Assembly: GCA_021771715.1 (NCBI GenBank)
Contig: JAETOO010000001.1
Coordinates: forward strand, 434,001 to 498,000
Direction of reading: 5' to 3'
Source of the DNA: Oscillospiraceae bacterium
GTDB taxonomy: Bacteria > Bacillota > Clostridia > Lachnospirales > Lachnospiraceae
DNA length: 64,000 nt
The number at the start of each line of letters is the position of its first letter. The first letter of the stretch is position 1. The notes under the pieces are model-generated. The model was not told where the DNA came from. It saw only the letters and a program-made list of their open reading frames with translations, and searched no databases. The position numbers and the translations under genes were made by a program. Below, one piece after another: positions 8,676-17,622 of this stretch.

Positions 8676-8754
8676 CACAAAGCTTCTTTATAATAGAATA
8701 GTCTGCCCCACCGTATTGCACATTACGCAATTTTGTACAGAAAGGAGCCCCTCT

Positions 8755-9690
8755 ATGCCGGAGCATCCGCCCCTCTCCTCTCTAAGGGAGACCCGTCAGC
8801 ACGGCCCGGCCACGTTCCCGTGTGCCTTCTACCGCGCTGACTCCACGCTGGTCCCCTCGGGCGTCCCGTTTGCGGTCAAGCACCACTGGCACGATATGCC
8901 CGAGGTGATCTACTTCGAGCGCGGCGTCTATCAGGTCGAGATCAATATGCAGCAGCGCACCGTCGACCGGCCGTGTATCTGCTTTATCAACAGCGGGGAG
9001 CTGCACGCGCTCATCTCGCAGCCGGATGACTATCAGGAGCAGGCGTTCGTATTTTCCCCCGGGATTCTCCGATTTGACTCGGCGGATCTCGCCGAGGAGC
9101 AGCTCATCGCCCCGCTTCTGGCGCACCGGCTGGCGTTTCCCGCCTTTTTCTTCGAGGGGCACCCTGCCTTTGCCGCTCTGGAGTCCTGCTTTCTCGGGAT
9201 CCGCGCTGTATTTTACCGGGAAAACACGAATTTTCCGGAGCAGCTCACCGTGCGCACGCCGGCTGCTCAGCTCCGGATCCGTGCTCACCTGCTCACGATG
9301 CTCGCCGTGCTCGCTGAACAACACCTGCTGCTCGTGCGCGAGCCCGCGAAGGATCCGCGCATCGAGCTGCTCAAGCAGGTGATCACGTACATCCATGAGA
9401 ATTACCGCAGTCCGATCCGGATCAGCGAGCTCGCGGACATCGCAGGGCTGAACGAGCAATATTTCTGCCGGTTTTTCCGTCAGGCGCTCGGCAAGACGCC
9501 GGTCGGCTACATCAACGAGTACCGGATCCGACAGGCGGCTTATCTGCTGCGCGCCACAGACATCCCCGTCTCGGAGGTGTGCATGGAGTGCGGCTTCAAC
9601 AATTTCGGACATTTCGCAAAGGAATTTAAAAAGAGTATGCAGCTGACGCCGCTCCAGTTCCGCAAGGCGGCCCGGACAGTGCTGCTTTGA
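8755..9690 (+). CDS. AraC-family transcriptional regulator with N-terminal cupin-like domain
   Basis: A 311-residue regulator. The start ATG at 8755 follows AAAGGAG; upstream in-frame codons lie in repeat DNA. The N-terminal half is an AraC-type sugar-binding fold (HHWHDMPEVIYFERGVYQVE), and the C-terminal ~100 residues carry the double helix-turn-helix: ISELADIAGLNEQYFCRFFR, then IPVSEVCMECGFNNFGHFAK. It lies between two GH13 genes on the same strand, so it probably activates one or both in response to an alpha-glucoside. Three direct repeats at 9760-9840 are possible binding sites. Confidence 0.88.
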   Translation: MPEHPPLSSLRETRQHGPATFPCAFYRADSTLVPSGVPFAVKHHWHDMPEVIYFERGVYQVEINMQQRTVDRPCICFINSGELHALISQPDDYQEQAFVFSPGILRFDSADLAEEQLIAPLLAHRLAFPAFFFEGHPAFAALESCFLGIRAVFYRENTNFPEQLTVRTPAAQLRIRAHLLTMLAVLAEQHLLLVREPAKDPRIELLKQVITYIHENYRSPIRISELADIAGLNEQYFCRFFRQALGKTPVGYINEYRIRQAAYLLRATDIPVSEVCMECGFNNFGHFAKEFKKSMQLTPLQFRKAARTVLL

Positions 9691-9759
9691 GTGATACCGA
9701 TCACATGACTGTTCACAGCAAGCACATGATCTATGACCATAAAAACTATTTTCATCCCA

Positions 9760-9840
9760 TTTACAGGACATAAAACCCAGTCATCAAAGGCAGTTTATAA
9801 GACATAAAGCAAATACCAGGTATCATTTACAAGACATAAG
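9760..9840 (+). promoter_or_regulatory. Three direct repeats TTTAYARGACATAA upstream of the second GH13 gene
   Basis: Copies at 9760-9774, 9794-9808 and 9826-9840, spaced 34 and 32 nt (about three helical turns), lie between the AraC gene and the next glucosidase start (9865). AraC proteins typically bind direct repeats on one DNA face, so these are candidate sites for the neighbouring regulator. Confidence 0.55.
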
Positions 9841-9864
9841 ATTACACATCAGGAGGATTCTATC

Positions 9865-11535
9865 ATGGAAAGAAAATGGTGGCACGGAAAGGTGGCCTAT
9901 CAGATTTACCCGAAGAGTTTCTGTGATTCCAACGGCGACGGCATCGGCGACCTGCGCGGAATTATCAGCAAGCTCGATTACCTGAAGGAGCTCGGCGTGG
10001 ACATCGTCTGGCTGTCCCCGATCTACTGCTCCCCGCTCGCCGACCAGGGCTATGACATTTCCGACTACTACAACATCGACCCGCGCTTTGGCACGATGGA
10101 CGACATGGACGAGCTGCTCGCCGAGGCAAAGAAGCGCAACATCTCCATCCTCATGGACCTCGTCGTCAACCACTGCTCCGACGAGCACGAGTGGTTCAAA
10201 AAGGCGTGCGAGGACCCGGACGGGAAATACGGGAAATACTTCTATATCGAGGACATCCGCGACGGCAAGCTGCCGTGCAACTGGCGCTCCTACTTCGGCG
10301 GAAGTGTCTGGGAGCCGCTTCCCGGCCACCCGGACAAGTGCTACCTGCACCTCTTCCACAAGAAGCAGCCGGACCTGAACTGGGAGAATCCCGAGCTGCG
10401 CGAGGAGGTCTACAAGATGGTCAACTGGTGGCTCGACAAGGGCCTGGGCGGTTTCCGAATCGACGCGATCATCAACATCAAGAAGGTGCTCCCGTGGAAG
10501 GATTACCCGGTGGACCGCAGCGACGGTCTTTCCGCCATCCAGAATATGCTCGCCGAGGCGACCGGCATCGGCGATTTCCTGCGTGAGCTGCGCGACCGCT
10601 GCTTCACGCCGCACCATGCCTTTACCGCCGGGGAGGTCTTCAACGAGAAGCCGGGCGAGCTCCCGGACTTCATCGGAGATGACGGCTACTTCTCCACGAT
10701 GTACGATTTCAACGAGTCCTCCTTTGGCGCCGGCCCGCACGGCTGGTACGACTCCGTGCAGATCACGCCGGACGATTACCGCCGCTGCTGCTTTGAGAGC
10801 CAGAAAAAGGTCGGCAATATCGGTTTCCTCTCGAATATCATCGAAAACCATGACCAGCCGCGCGGTGTCAGCCACTATCTTCTGGACGAGGACCGCTGCG
10901 ATGCGGCCAAAAAGCTGCTCGCGACGATGAACGTTATGCTCAGGGGACTTCCGTTTCTCTATCAGGGACAGGAGCTCGGCATGGAAAATACCGCCTTCCA
11001 CTCGATTGACGAGGTCGACGATATCTCGACGCTGGATCAGTACAAGGTCGCGCTGCAGGACGGCCTGACACCAGAGAAAGCCCTCGCCGCGGTCGCGCGC
11101 CATAGCCGCGACAACGCCCGCACCCCGTTCCAGTGGAGTGCAGCAGCTCATGCGGGCTTCACATCCGGCGAGCCGTGGCTGCGCGAGAACCCGAATTACC
11201 GCACGCTCAACCTCGAAGCGCAGCGCGAGGACCCGGATTCCGTCTACCAGTACTACCGGAAGCTGCTCCGGCTGCGCAAGGATCCGGCGTACGCGGAGAC
11301 CATCGTCTACGGCGACCTGATCCCCGTCTGGGAGGACCGCCGCAACCTGATGGCCTACTACCGGAAATCAGACACACAGACGCTCCTCGTCGCAGGCAAC
11401 TGGCAGCGTGAGCCGCAGACCATCAGCCTGGAGCACGGATTCCAAAAAGTGCTCCTGAACAATCTTGATTCCATCGACACAGACGGCAACGAGATTACAC
11501 TGAAAGGGTATCAGTCGCTGATTCTTGAGCTGTAA
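9865..11535 (+). CDS. GH13 alpha-glucosidase / oligo-1,6-glucosidase (second copy)
   Basis: A 556-residue GH13 enzyme starting MERKWWHGKVAYQIYPKSF behind an AGGAGG site. Conserved regions: DLVVNHCSDEH, GFRIDAII (nucleophile Asp), AGEVFNE (Glu) and IENHDQPRG. It is a paralogue of the enzyme at 6724-8400 but clearly diverged, for example in its region II (RIDAIIN versus RMDVIS) and in the insert after DQYKVALQDG, so the two may prefer different linkages or chain ends. Probably intracellular (no signal peptide). The AraC gene directly upstream and the repeat sites in its promoter suggest induction by alpha-glucosides. Confidence 0.9.
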   Translation: MERKWWHGKVAYQIYPKSFCDSNGDGIGDLRGIISKLDYLKELGVDIVWLSPIYCSPLADQGYDISDYYNIDPRFGTMDDMDELLAEAKKRNISILMDLVVNHCSDEHEWFKKACEDPDGKYGKYFYIEDIRDGKLPCNWRSYFGGSVWEPLPGHPDKCYLHLFHKKQPDLNWENPELREEVYKMVNWWLDKGLGGFRIDAIINIKKVLPWKDYPVDRSDGLSAIQNMLAEATGIGDFLRELRDRCFTPHHAFTAGEVFNEKPGELPDFIGDDGYFSTMYDFNESSFGAGPHGWYDSVQITPDDYRRCCFESQKKVGNIGFLSNIIENHDQPRGVSHYLLDEDRCDAAKKLLATMNVMLRGLPFLYQGQELGMENTAFHSIDEVDDISTLDQYKVALQDGLTPEKALAAVARHSRDNARTPFQWSAAAHAGFTSGEPWLRENPNYRTLNLEAQREDPDSVYQYYRKLLRLRKDPAYAETIVYGDLIPVWEDRRNLMAYYRKSDTQTLLVAGNWQREPQTISLEHGFQKVLLNNLDSIDTDGNEITLKGYQSLILEL

Positions 11536-11707
11536 TCCGCCGACACAGAAGAGTGCCGCGGCAGCGTATGGAGTGATCCCGTCTCCCGGCTCCGCTTCCC
11601 CTGTCTTCTTTGCGTTCAAGCGACAAGGGAAGCGGAGCTCTGGAGGCTGCTCAGACTGTACGGACTTTATCGAGATTCCTGCACTGCCTGATGCACAGAG
11701 GAAGACT

Positions 11708-13381
11708 TTATTTACCGGCGCTCCTCCTCGAGATCACGACGCTTCCGAACGCGCAGAGGAAATATACAATCGTCAACAGAAACTCCACGTTCTTCATGCT
11801 TGCCGCCGACATCACGCCGAGGCAAAATGCAATTCCCACCGCCACGATCACCGCCAGAACCGCATAACTGATCCAGGTAACTGTTCTTGCAGAACCGGAC
11901 AGCTTTTCCTGCGGCTCTTCCGGCATCTGCCGGTCCACATACTCCTGCAGTGCCTTTTCATACGCAAGCTCCTCCTTTTCCTCTTCCGGATAGCTCTGCT
12001 TTGCCCCCATTTTTCCCGCCAGAATCACATAGCTGACAAATGCCGTCAGGAAGGTGGGGATGAACCAGAAATTCTGGTGGATCGGCTGCGTCAGGAACAG
12101 AACCGCAAACAGAAGTAGGCTCAGGCCCCATGCAATCAGAGCCGCCCAGTTAATCTCCTGCTTTTTATACATGCTCCAGTAGCGGGTATAACCGATCTTC
12201 GGGAATAAAAAATGTTCCGCGATACACACGGCGCCGATGCCCACTACCAGGATCCCCTGATACGTCAGGATATCCGCTGCCCTCTGCACAATCGGGAAAC
12301 AGGCCGCCACTGTGATAATGCTTCCGATCAGATACGTCATTTTCTTGTAGGTGTATTTCGGGAATACCGAATTAAAAGAGAGTGCCACACGGTAAATCAG
12401 CGGATTTGCTGTCGTCCACCCGGCCACCACTACGCCCAGAAGTCCCGCGTAGCCCAGCACCGTAAACGTCACTTCCCCGGAATCCAGCAGTCCCAGATCC
12501 GTATTCAGCATGATTGCCGCAGTCGCCCCCATAATCCCGGCGCTGATCCAGGCAAAATAGTGGCCGACAAACATTCCCACAGCCGAGATATAACCGTATT
12601 TCGAAGACTTTGCATACCGGAGTACAGACATGTCATTCAGTCCAAGGTGCAGCACGACATTGCACGTCCAAGCGAAGCCGATCACATGGATAATTCCCAG
12701 CTTTCTTCCGGACGCGGGCATCTGCTCCACCCACACATGTTCCTGAAACAGCGTAAAAATGTCCTCCAGAGAATGGATCTCAAAACCCGTCACCTCCGCC
12801 AGCTGCGGCAGGACACACAAAAAGCCCAGCAGGAACAACACAATCATCCAGGGCACACATTTGGAGGCAAACCTTGACACGCCCTCAAATCCATTTGCCG
12901 CAATCGTGATAATGACGGCTCCCAGGATCAGCACGATGACGACGAACCGGATGCTCGTCGGATACCATTCATGCTGAATCGGCACGTCAAAAACTCTTCG
13001 AACCGCACTCGCCGACACACAGATTCCTGTCGCCGCCAGCCCCGCGAACGCCGCTCCACAGACGATATTGTAAAGCTTCTGCACTCTGACGCCTACCACC
13101 CTGCGCAAATAAGTGTACAGTGACAGCCTGCTGTCTGTCGCAATCGGCGCACAGAGCAGGGCAAAACAAAGGGTTGCCAGGAGATTTCCGATCGCGAGCC
13201 CGATCAGAATATCCGACGCCGAGCATCCGTACTGTACCAGCGTCGCCCCGATGATAAACTCCGTCGCCGCGATATGCTCCCCTCCATACAAGCCAAAAAA
13301 TTTCCCCGGTCCGGACAGCTCTCTCGTCGCCACCGGCCAGTCACATTTCGGAGTATTTTTTACTCTCTGCCATACATCCAT
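11708..13381 (-). CDS. NCS1-like permease (nucleobase/cation symporter type), substrate unknown
   Basis: A 557-residue integral membrane protein with about 12 spans. NCS1-like features are the N-terminal FFGLYGGEHIAATEFIIGATLVQYG segment, the central FAWTCNVVLHLGLNDMSVLRY region and GWTTANPLIYRVALSFNSVFPK. The start is taken at MDVWQRV, with GGAGG 5 nt upstream; an ATG 12 nt earlier has no clear site. A charged insert of about 40 residues (PEEEKEELAYEKALQEYVDR) precedes the last two spans, making it longer than usual for the family. It is the last gene of the LacI-SDR-epimerase cluster, which suggests a sugar or polyol cargo, an odd assignment for this family. Family call is moderate. Confidence 0.62.
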   Translation of the reverse strand: MDVWQRVKNTPKCDWPVATRELSGPGKFFGLYGGEHIAATEFIIGATLVQYGCSASDILIGLAIGNLLATLCFALLCAPIATDSRLSLYTYLRRVVGVRVQKLYNIVCGAAFAGLAATGICVSASAVRRVFDVPIQHEWYPTSIRFVVIVLILGAVIITIAANGFEGVSRFASKCVPWMIVLFLLGFLCVLPQLAEVTGFEIHSLEDIFTLFQEHVWVEQMPASGRKLGIIHVIGFAWTCNVVLHLGLNDMSVLRYAKSSKYGYISAVGMFVGHYFAWISAGIMGATAAIMLNTDLGLLDSGEVTFTVLGYAGLLGVVVAGWTTANPLIYRVALSFNSVFPKYTYKKMTYLIGSIITVAACFPIVQRAADILTYQGILVVGIGAVCIAEHFLFPKIGYTRYWSMYKKQEINWAALIAWGLSLLLFAVLFLTQPIHQNFWFIPTFLTAFVSYVILAGKMGAKQSYPEEEKEELAYEKALQEYVDRQMPEEPQEKLSGSARTVTWISYAVLAVIVAVGIAFCLGVMSAASMKNVEFLLTIVYFLCAFGSVVISRRSAGK

Positions 13382-13563
13382 AGTAGCCTCCATATCTTCT
13401 CAATCCATTGACAAATGTTCTTTCAAACTCTATACTGGAGACTGAGAGAATACAAATGGATGGGAATTCCCCACCCATCTGTACTTCGCTCAGGAAAAAT
13501 CTTCGGGGACTTCAGATCACTGCCAGGTTTTCCGGTTCCTCTTGATTTTTCTGTTTTTTACCT

Positions 13564-13599
13564 GCATATACCTTCTTCGCCTTAGAAGTGGGTATATGC
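13564..13599. repeat. Hairpin in the spacer between epimerase and transporter genes
   Basis: GCATATACC (13564-13572) pairs with GGTATATGC (13591-13599), with a T-run on the plus side. On the coding (minus) strand there is no T-run after the stem, so it may act as an RNA processing or stability element rather than a terminator. The rest of the 13382-13602 spacer shows nothing else. Confidence 0.5.
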
Positions 13600-13602
13600 T
13601 TT

Positions 13603-14490
13603 TTATCTGTCCAGCATGTAGCGCTGGAACTGCAGCGCCTCCTTCGCAGCTGCATCCAGAGCTGCCTCCGAAGTGTCCTCCACGATATTTCTCCACACCC
13701 GGATGTCTTTCCCGACCGTTCCGCCCGGAATTACAAACGGTTCCATCACAACTGTCCCGTCATATCCGACTTCCTTCAGTGCGTCATGAATTTCTCTCCA
13801 CGGTGTTCTGCCCTGTCCCGGGACCATGCGGTTGCACTCTCCGGTGTGGAAGTGTCCCAGCAGCCCTCCCGCGGTGCGGATCGCATCTCCGATGCTCTGT
13901 TCCTCAATGTTCATATGGAAGGTGTCGAGCATGACCTTGACATTTGTCGCAGACGGCTCCAGCTCGCGGACGGCGGTTACAAACGCAGTCCCTTCCTTTG
14001 ATGTGTTCAGCACATGGTTTTCAAAGCGGTTCAGAACCTCCATCCCAATGGTCTCGATTCCGTAATCCAGGCCGATCCGCCCCAGCTTTGCGATTCCCTC
14101 GACGCCTCTCTCCCAGTCGCCCTTTTTGTCAACCGGCTTGCTGTAATCAATCGGCCAGCAGGAGTAGATCGCTCCGCCGATCAGTGTGGCTTTGATCTTT
14201 TCCATTCTCGCGAACAGATCCTTATAAAACTCCAGCGCGTGTTCCCTCACCTTCGGATCCGGCGACGCGATATTGTTTTCCGGCGCCGGGCCATAGCCTA
14301 CCGTCAGACGGATTCCATGATCCTCCGCACAGCTTCTCAGCTCGGACAGTTCCTCATCCGTGTACTCCGGCAGCGGGCCCGCCGCAATCTCCAGGATGTC
14401 AAATCCCAGCTCTGCCACCTTGCGGATATAGCGCTTGTAATCGCCGCTCCACTCTCTTTCCCAGTATGCGTAATAAATGCCATGCTGCAT
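13603..14490 (-). CDS. D-allulose (D-psicose) 3-epimerase / ketose 3-epimerase
   Basis: A 295-residue TIM-barrel epimerase that interconverts D-fructose and D-allulose. It shows the hallmark start MQHGIYYAYWEREW, GGAIYSCWPIDYSKPVDKKG, and all metal/catalytic residues: Glu in GMEVLNRFEN, Asp in VMLDTFHMNIEE, His in GHFHTGECNR and Glu in VVMEPFV. These correspond to the four residues that bind Mn/Co in characterised D-psicose and D-tagatose 3-epimerases. Length is right (about 290). The gene lies 69 nt after an SDR dehydrogenase gene and upstream of a transporter, under a LacI regulator, which points to catabolism of a rare ketose. D-tagatose specificity cannot be excluded. Confidence 0.88.
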   Translation of the reverse strand: MQHGIYYAYWEREWSGDYKRYIRKVAELGFDILEIAAGPLPEYTDEELSELRSCAEDHGIRLTVGYGPAPENNIASPDPKVREHALEFYKDLFARMEKIKATLIGGAIYSCWPIDYSKPVDKKGDWERGVEGIAKLGRIGLDYGIETIGMEVLNRFENHVLNTSKEGTAFVTAVRELEPSATNVKVMLDTFHMNIEEQSIGDAIRTAGGLLGHFHTGECNRMVPGQGRTPWREIHDALKEVGYDGTVVMEPFVIPGGTVGKDIRVWRNIVEDTSEAALDAAAKEALQFQRYMLDR

Positions 14491-14558
14491 GCTGCTGTTC
14501 TCCTTTCCTCTGCACTTGCAGGTTTTCTTTTTCTGATACGATCGATTCCGGCCGCCTC

Positions 14559-15335
14559 TTAAAAGCAGGTGTACGCGCCGTCAACCGAAATATCCGCGCC
14601 CGTTGTGAAGGAGCTCGCATCTCCTGCCAGATAGACGTACGCTGCCTGAAGCTCCTCCGGCTTGCCCATCCGGTGCATCGGCGTCAGCTTGTTCCATTTT
14701 TCGATCATCGGCTGCAGCTTCGGATCGTTCAGCGTCAGCTCTGTCCCGATATATCCCGGGCTTACACTGTTTACGCGCACGTTTTTGTCTGCCCACTCAA
14801 CCGCCATCGATTTTACGAGCTGGATCACGCCTGCCTTTGACGCATTGTACGCGCACTGCGGCTGCGGGACATTTACGATATGGCCTGACATCGAAGCAGT
14901 CGCGATAATCGAGCCGCCGCCCTGCTGAATCATCACCTTTCCGGCTGCCTGCGCCGTCAGGAATACACCCGTCAGGTTCACATTGATGACTCTCTGCCAC
15001 TCCTCGAGCGTCATCTCATCCGCCGGGACATTCACGCCGATTCCGGCATTGCACACCGCCACGTCAATCCGGCCGTACGTATCCAGCATGGTCCGGATCA
15101 TCGCATCTACGTCGTCCTTATCCGCCACATTCGCCCGAATCGCAATCACCTTGACACCGGTCGCCTCTGCGATCTCATTCGCTGTCTGCTGTGCCAGCTC
15201 CAGATTCATGTCCACGATTGCCAGATCAGCGCCTGCCTCCGCAAAAGCCGTCGCTACGCTCTTCCCGATGCCCTTTGCACCGCCGGTTACAAAAATCTTC
15301 TTTCCATCCAACCTCATTTTTTCGATGATACCCAT
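14559..15335 (-). CDS. SDR-family dehydrogenase, probable polyol/ketose oxidoreductase
   Basis: A 258-residue classical short-chain dehydrogenase. It has the TGGAKGIG cofactor loop, the acidic IVDMN after beta-2 (favours NAD), NAG at CNAGIG, and the Ser-Tyr-Lys triad in TASMSGH and YNASKAG. The overall pattern, with DKNVRVNSVSPGYIGTEL and DISVDGAYTCF, resembles sorbitol, arabinitol and mannitol dehydrogenases. Situated between the LacI gene (34 nt) and the ketose 3-epimerase (69 nt), it may oxidise a hexitol to the ketose that the epimerase uses, or reduce allulose. The exact substrate is inferred from neighbours. Confidence 0.85.
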   Translation of the reverse strand: MGIIEKMRLDGKKIFVTGGAKGIGKSVATAFAEAGADLAIVDMNLELAQQTANEIAEATGVKVIAIRANVADKDDVDAMIRTMLDTYGRIDVAVCNAGIGVNVPADEMTLEEWQRVINVNLTGVFLTAQAAGKVMIQQGGGSIIATASMSGHIVNVPQPQCAYNASKAGVIQLVKSMAVEWADKNVRVNSVSPGYIGTELTLNDPKLQPMIEKWNKLTPMHRMGKPEELQAAYVYLAGDASSFTTGADISVDGAYTCF

Positions 15336-15368
15336 GATCCATCTTCCTTTCCTTTTGTCTCGTCTGCT

Positions 15369-16373
15369 CTAAAATGTCTCTTTTACAAGAGTGGGCTCCA
15401 GCAGGACATTCTGAATCTTCCTGTCCGGAAACGCGATGCGGCTGATCAGCAGCTCCGCCGCCTGCCTTCCCATCTCGTACGAATCCCGCAGAATATAGTT
15501 GTTCGGAATCCGAAGCAGATCCAGCATCTCGATCTTGTCCAGACCGATGTGCGTAAAATCATCTGCCCTGCCCGCTTCATGCACCGCCTGCAGATAGCCT
15601 TTTCCAAGGCTGTTGTTGCAGGTGATCACTGCCGTAAAGGGAATCTCCTTTTCGAGCAGATCCTTCATGGCCAGATATGCATAGGATTTCTGGTATTCGC
15701 CCTGATATACCAGCTCCTCCTTCTCTGAAATACCGGCTTCTCTCAAACCATCCCGATATCCTTCATATCGCTCCGTCGCAAGAATATTTTTTTCCGCGTT
15801 TCCGTTGATAAAAGCGATCCTCTGGTGGCCCGCCTTTGCCAGCGAAAGCACTGCAGACTTTACTGCCTTTCTGTCGTCAAAATGAATCGCATCCATATGA
15901 AGGTGGATATCGCGGTCAATGCATACGGCCGGACAGCCAAGGCCCTCCAGCTTTTTCTGGATCTTCCCCATCATACCCGCCGCCGGGTAGTTCATAGCCG
16001 GGACGTACAGGACGCCCTTCACCCGCTGAGTCCGCATCATATCCAGCGCCTCAAAATCCTTCTGCACCTTGTCCTCATTGCTGCAGTAGAGCAAGGACAG
16101 ATTATTTTTATTGATGATCTCCTCAATCCCCATAAAGAGATCGCCGAAAAAGGCATTCCCAATCTCGGGAACGATCACCCCCACGGTGGAGGACGCCTGC
16201 TTCGAGAGATTCCTCGCAGTCGCAGACGGTGTGTAGTGCGCCGCCTTCATGATCTGCTCGATTTTCCTCCTGGTGCTCTCCTCCACCTTCTCCGGCGAGT
16301 TCATCACTCTGGAAACCGTTGTCTTTGACACACCTGCTTTCTGTGCGATGTCAGATATCGTTAAGTTCTTCAT
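15369..16373 (-). CDS. LacI-family regulator of the allulose-type operon
   Basis: A 334-residue repressor, start MKNLTISDIAQKAGVSKTTV (helix-turn-helix plus hinge helix through TPSATARNLSKQ), followed by a periplasmic-binding-protein-like effector domain (VGVIVPEIGNAFFGDLFMGI to ELLISRIAFPDRK). I start at MKNL because the helix-turn-helix normally begins there. A longer frame (MKPVTLKRG) would read through one of the operator copies, which argues against it. It is the first gene of the operon with the SDR, epimerase and transporter, so autoregulation from the two operators upstream is likely. Confidence 0.88.
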   Translation of the reverse strand: MKNLTISDIAQKAGVSKTTVSRVMNSPEKVEESTRRKIEQIMKAAHYTPSATARNLSKQASSTVGVIVPEIGNAFFGDLFMGIEEIINKNNLSLLYCSNEDKVQKDFEALDMMRTQRVKGVLYVPAMNYPAAGMMGKIQKKLEGLGCPAVCIDRDIHLHMDAIHFDDRKAVKSAVLSLAKAGHQRIAFINGNAEKNILATERYEGYRDGLREAGISEKEELVYQGEYQKSYAYLAMKDLLEKEIPFTAVITCNNSLGKGYLQAVHEAGRADDFTHIGLDKIEMLDLLRIPNNYILRDSYEMGRQAAELLISRIAFPDRKIQNVLLEPTLVKETF

Positions 16374-16394
16374 CTCCTCTTCACCTCGCTTTAA

Positions 16395-16408
16395 TGTTAC
16401 CGGTTTCA
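16395..16408. promoter_or_regulatory. LacI-type operator copy 1
   Basis: TGTTACCGGTTTCA, a near-palindrome with the central CG typical of LacI-family operators, 22 nt before the LacI start codon. The same 14-mer recurs exactly at 16539-16552. Confidence 0.65.
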
Positions 16409-16538
16409 TTGATTACATTATATTCCGGCACCCGGTCTCTTGTCAACTAGGAATCTGTTTTTCATCATTTTTTACTATTTTCCTGCGGATTATATGCTTA
16501 CTTTTCCTCTTTTTTTGTGCGTAATATCCAATTCTGTG

Positions 16539-16552
16539 TGTTACCGGTTTCA
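16539..16552. promoter_or_regulatory. LacI-type operator copy 2
   Basis: An exact second copy of TGTTACCGGTTTCA, 144 nt from the first (start to start). Two identical operators at this distance could allow DNA looping by a tetrameric repressor. The remaining 16374-16751 spacer also holds the cyclophilin promoter. Confidence 0.65.
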
Positions 16553-16658
16553 TCACAACCCGGTGGCCTGTGGGAAGGATGGAACGATGGTGGGAAAACC
16601 GGATCATGCGGTCGCTGTCCGATGCGTCGTCTGACCGTTTGCTTCACAGACTATGTAC

Positions 16659-16687
16659 TTGCCTTTTGTCCGCAAACTCGCTATAAT
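16659..16687 (+). promoter_or_regulatory. Promoter of the cyclophilin gene
   Basis: TTGCCT and a perfect TATAAT with 17-nt spacing, about 65 nt before the start codon. Confidence 0.7.
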
Positions 16688-16751
16688 TTACTGACAGTGT
16701 ACCTCCCGTACACTTATACACAAATTCTATTCGCAGAAAGGATCTTACAAA

Positions 16752-17273
16752 ATGGCACAGAATCCAATTGTTACTATCACTATGGAAAACGGCGATGTCA
16801 TCAAGGCAGAGCTGTACCCGCAGATCGCTCCGAACTCGGTCAACAACTTTATCAGCCTCGTGAAGAAGGGCTTCTACAACGGGCTGATCTTCCACAGAGT
16901 CATCCGCGGCTTCATGATCCAGGGCGGCTGCCCGGACGGCACCGGCATGGGCGGCCCGGGCTACCAGATTCCGGGCGAGTTCGCGCAGAACGGCTTCAAG
17001 AATGACCTGAAGCACACCGCGGGCGTCCTCTCGATGGCGCGCGCGATGCATCCGGACTCCGCGGGATCCCAGTTCTTCATCATGCACGAGGACGCTCCGC
17101 ACCTCGATGGCGCCTACGCGGCCTTCGGCAAGGTGACGGAGGGGATGGATGTGGTCAATAAAATCGCCGAGACCCCGACCGATTTCCGCGACCGCCCGAT
17201 GAAGACACAGAAGATCGCGACCATGACCGTCGACACCTTCGGCGTCGAGTACCCGGAGCCGCAGAAGGCCTGA
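16752..17273 (+). CDS. Cyclophilin-type peptidyl-prolyl cis-trans isomerase
   Basis: A 173-residue single-domain cyclophilin that speeds proline isomerisation during folding. Active-site signatures are FHRVIRGFMIQGG (catalytic Arg, Phe, Met, Gln), AGSQFFIM and the LDGAYAAFGKV segment. No signal peptide or lipobox, so cytosolic. Monocistronic: own promoter upstream and a strong terminator at 17489-17541. Length is normal for the bacterial PpiB group. Confidence 0.95.
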   Translation: MAQNPIVTITMENGDVIKAELYPQIAPNSVNNFISLVKKGFYNGLIFHRVIRGFMIQGGCPDGTGMGGPGYQIPGEFAQNGFKNDLKHTAGVLSMARAMHPDSAGSQFFIMHEDAPHLDGAYAAFGKVTEGMDVVNKIAETPTDFRDRPMKTQKIATMTVDTFGVEYPEPQKA

Positions 17274-17488
17274 GCAGCGGCCACGGCAGTGGTAACTGAA
17301 AACCGATCGCTGCAGTCGCCAAATAGACATGCACACACAGAGTATCCGACCTGCAGCCTGGCATATCATAGTTTTGCCTTCTGATACAGCCTCTCATGGC
17401 TGTCGGGGCAACTCCGCATTTTGCTTCGGCAGTGCACCGGCAGATATGCATGCAAACATGGCCGCCTGGCTCGCTGCGTGCGGGAATC

Positions 17489-17541
17489 AAAAAGCTCTGA
17501 ATGGCTGTTCCTCTTTTAAAGGAAGTCATTCAGAGCTTTTT
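17489..17541. terminator. Strong bidirectional intrinsic terminator
   Basis: A 17-bp stem (left arm 17489-17505 starting AAAAAGCTCTGAATG, right arm 17525-17541) with one mismatch and T-runs on both sides, between the cyclophilin and the convergent maturase gene. Nothing else is seen in the 17274-17622 spacer. Confidence 0.88.
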
Positions 17542-17622
17542 CATTTTGGCATTTTCTTCACAACAATGAAAATTTCTATACTATATTCCTGATTTAACAG
17601 CTTCTCGCTTCATCATACATTC

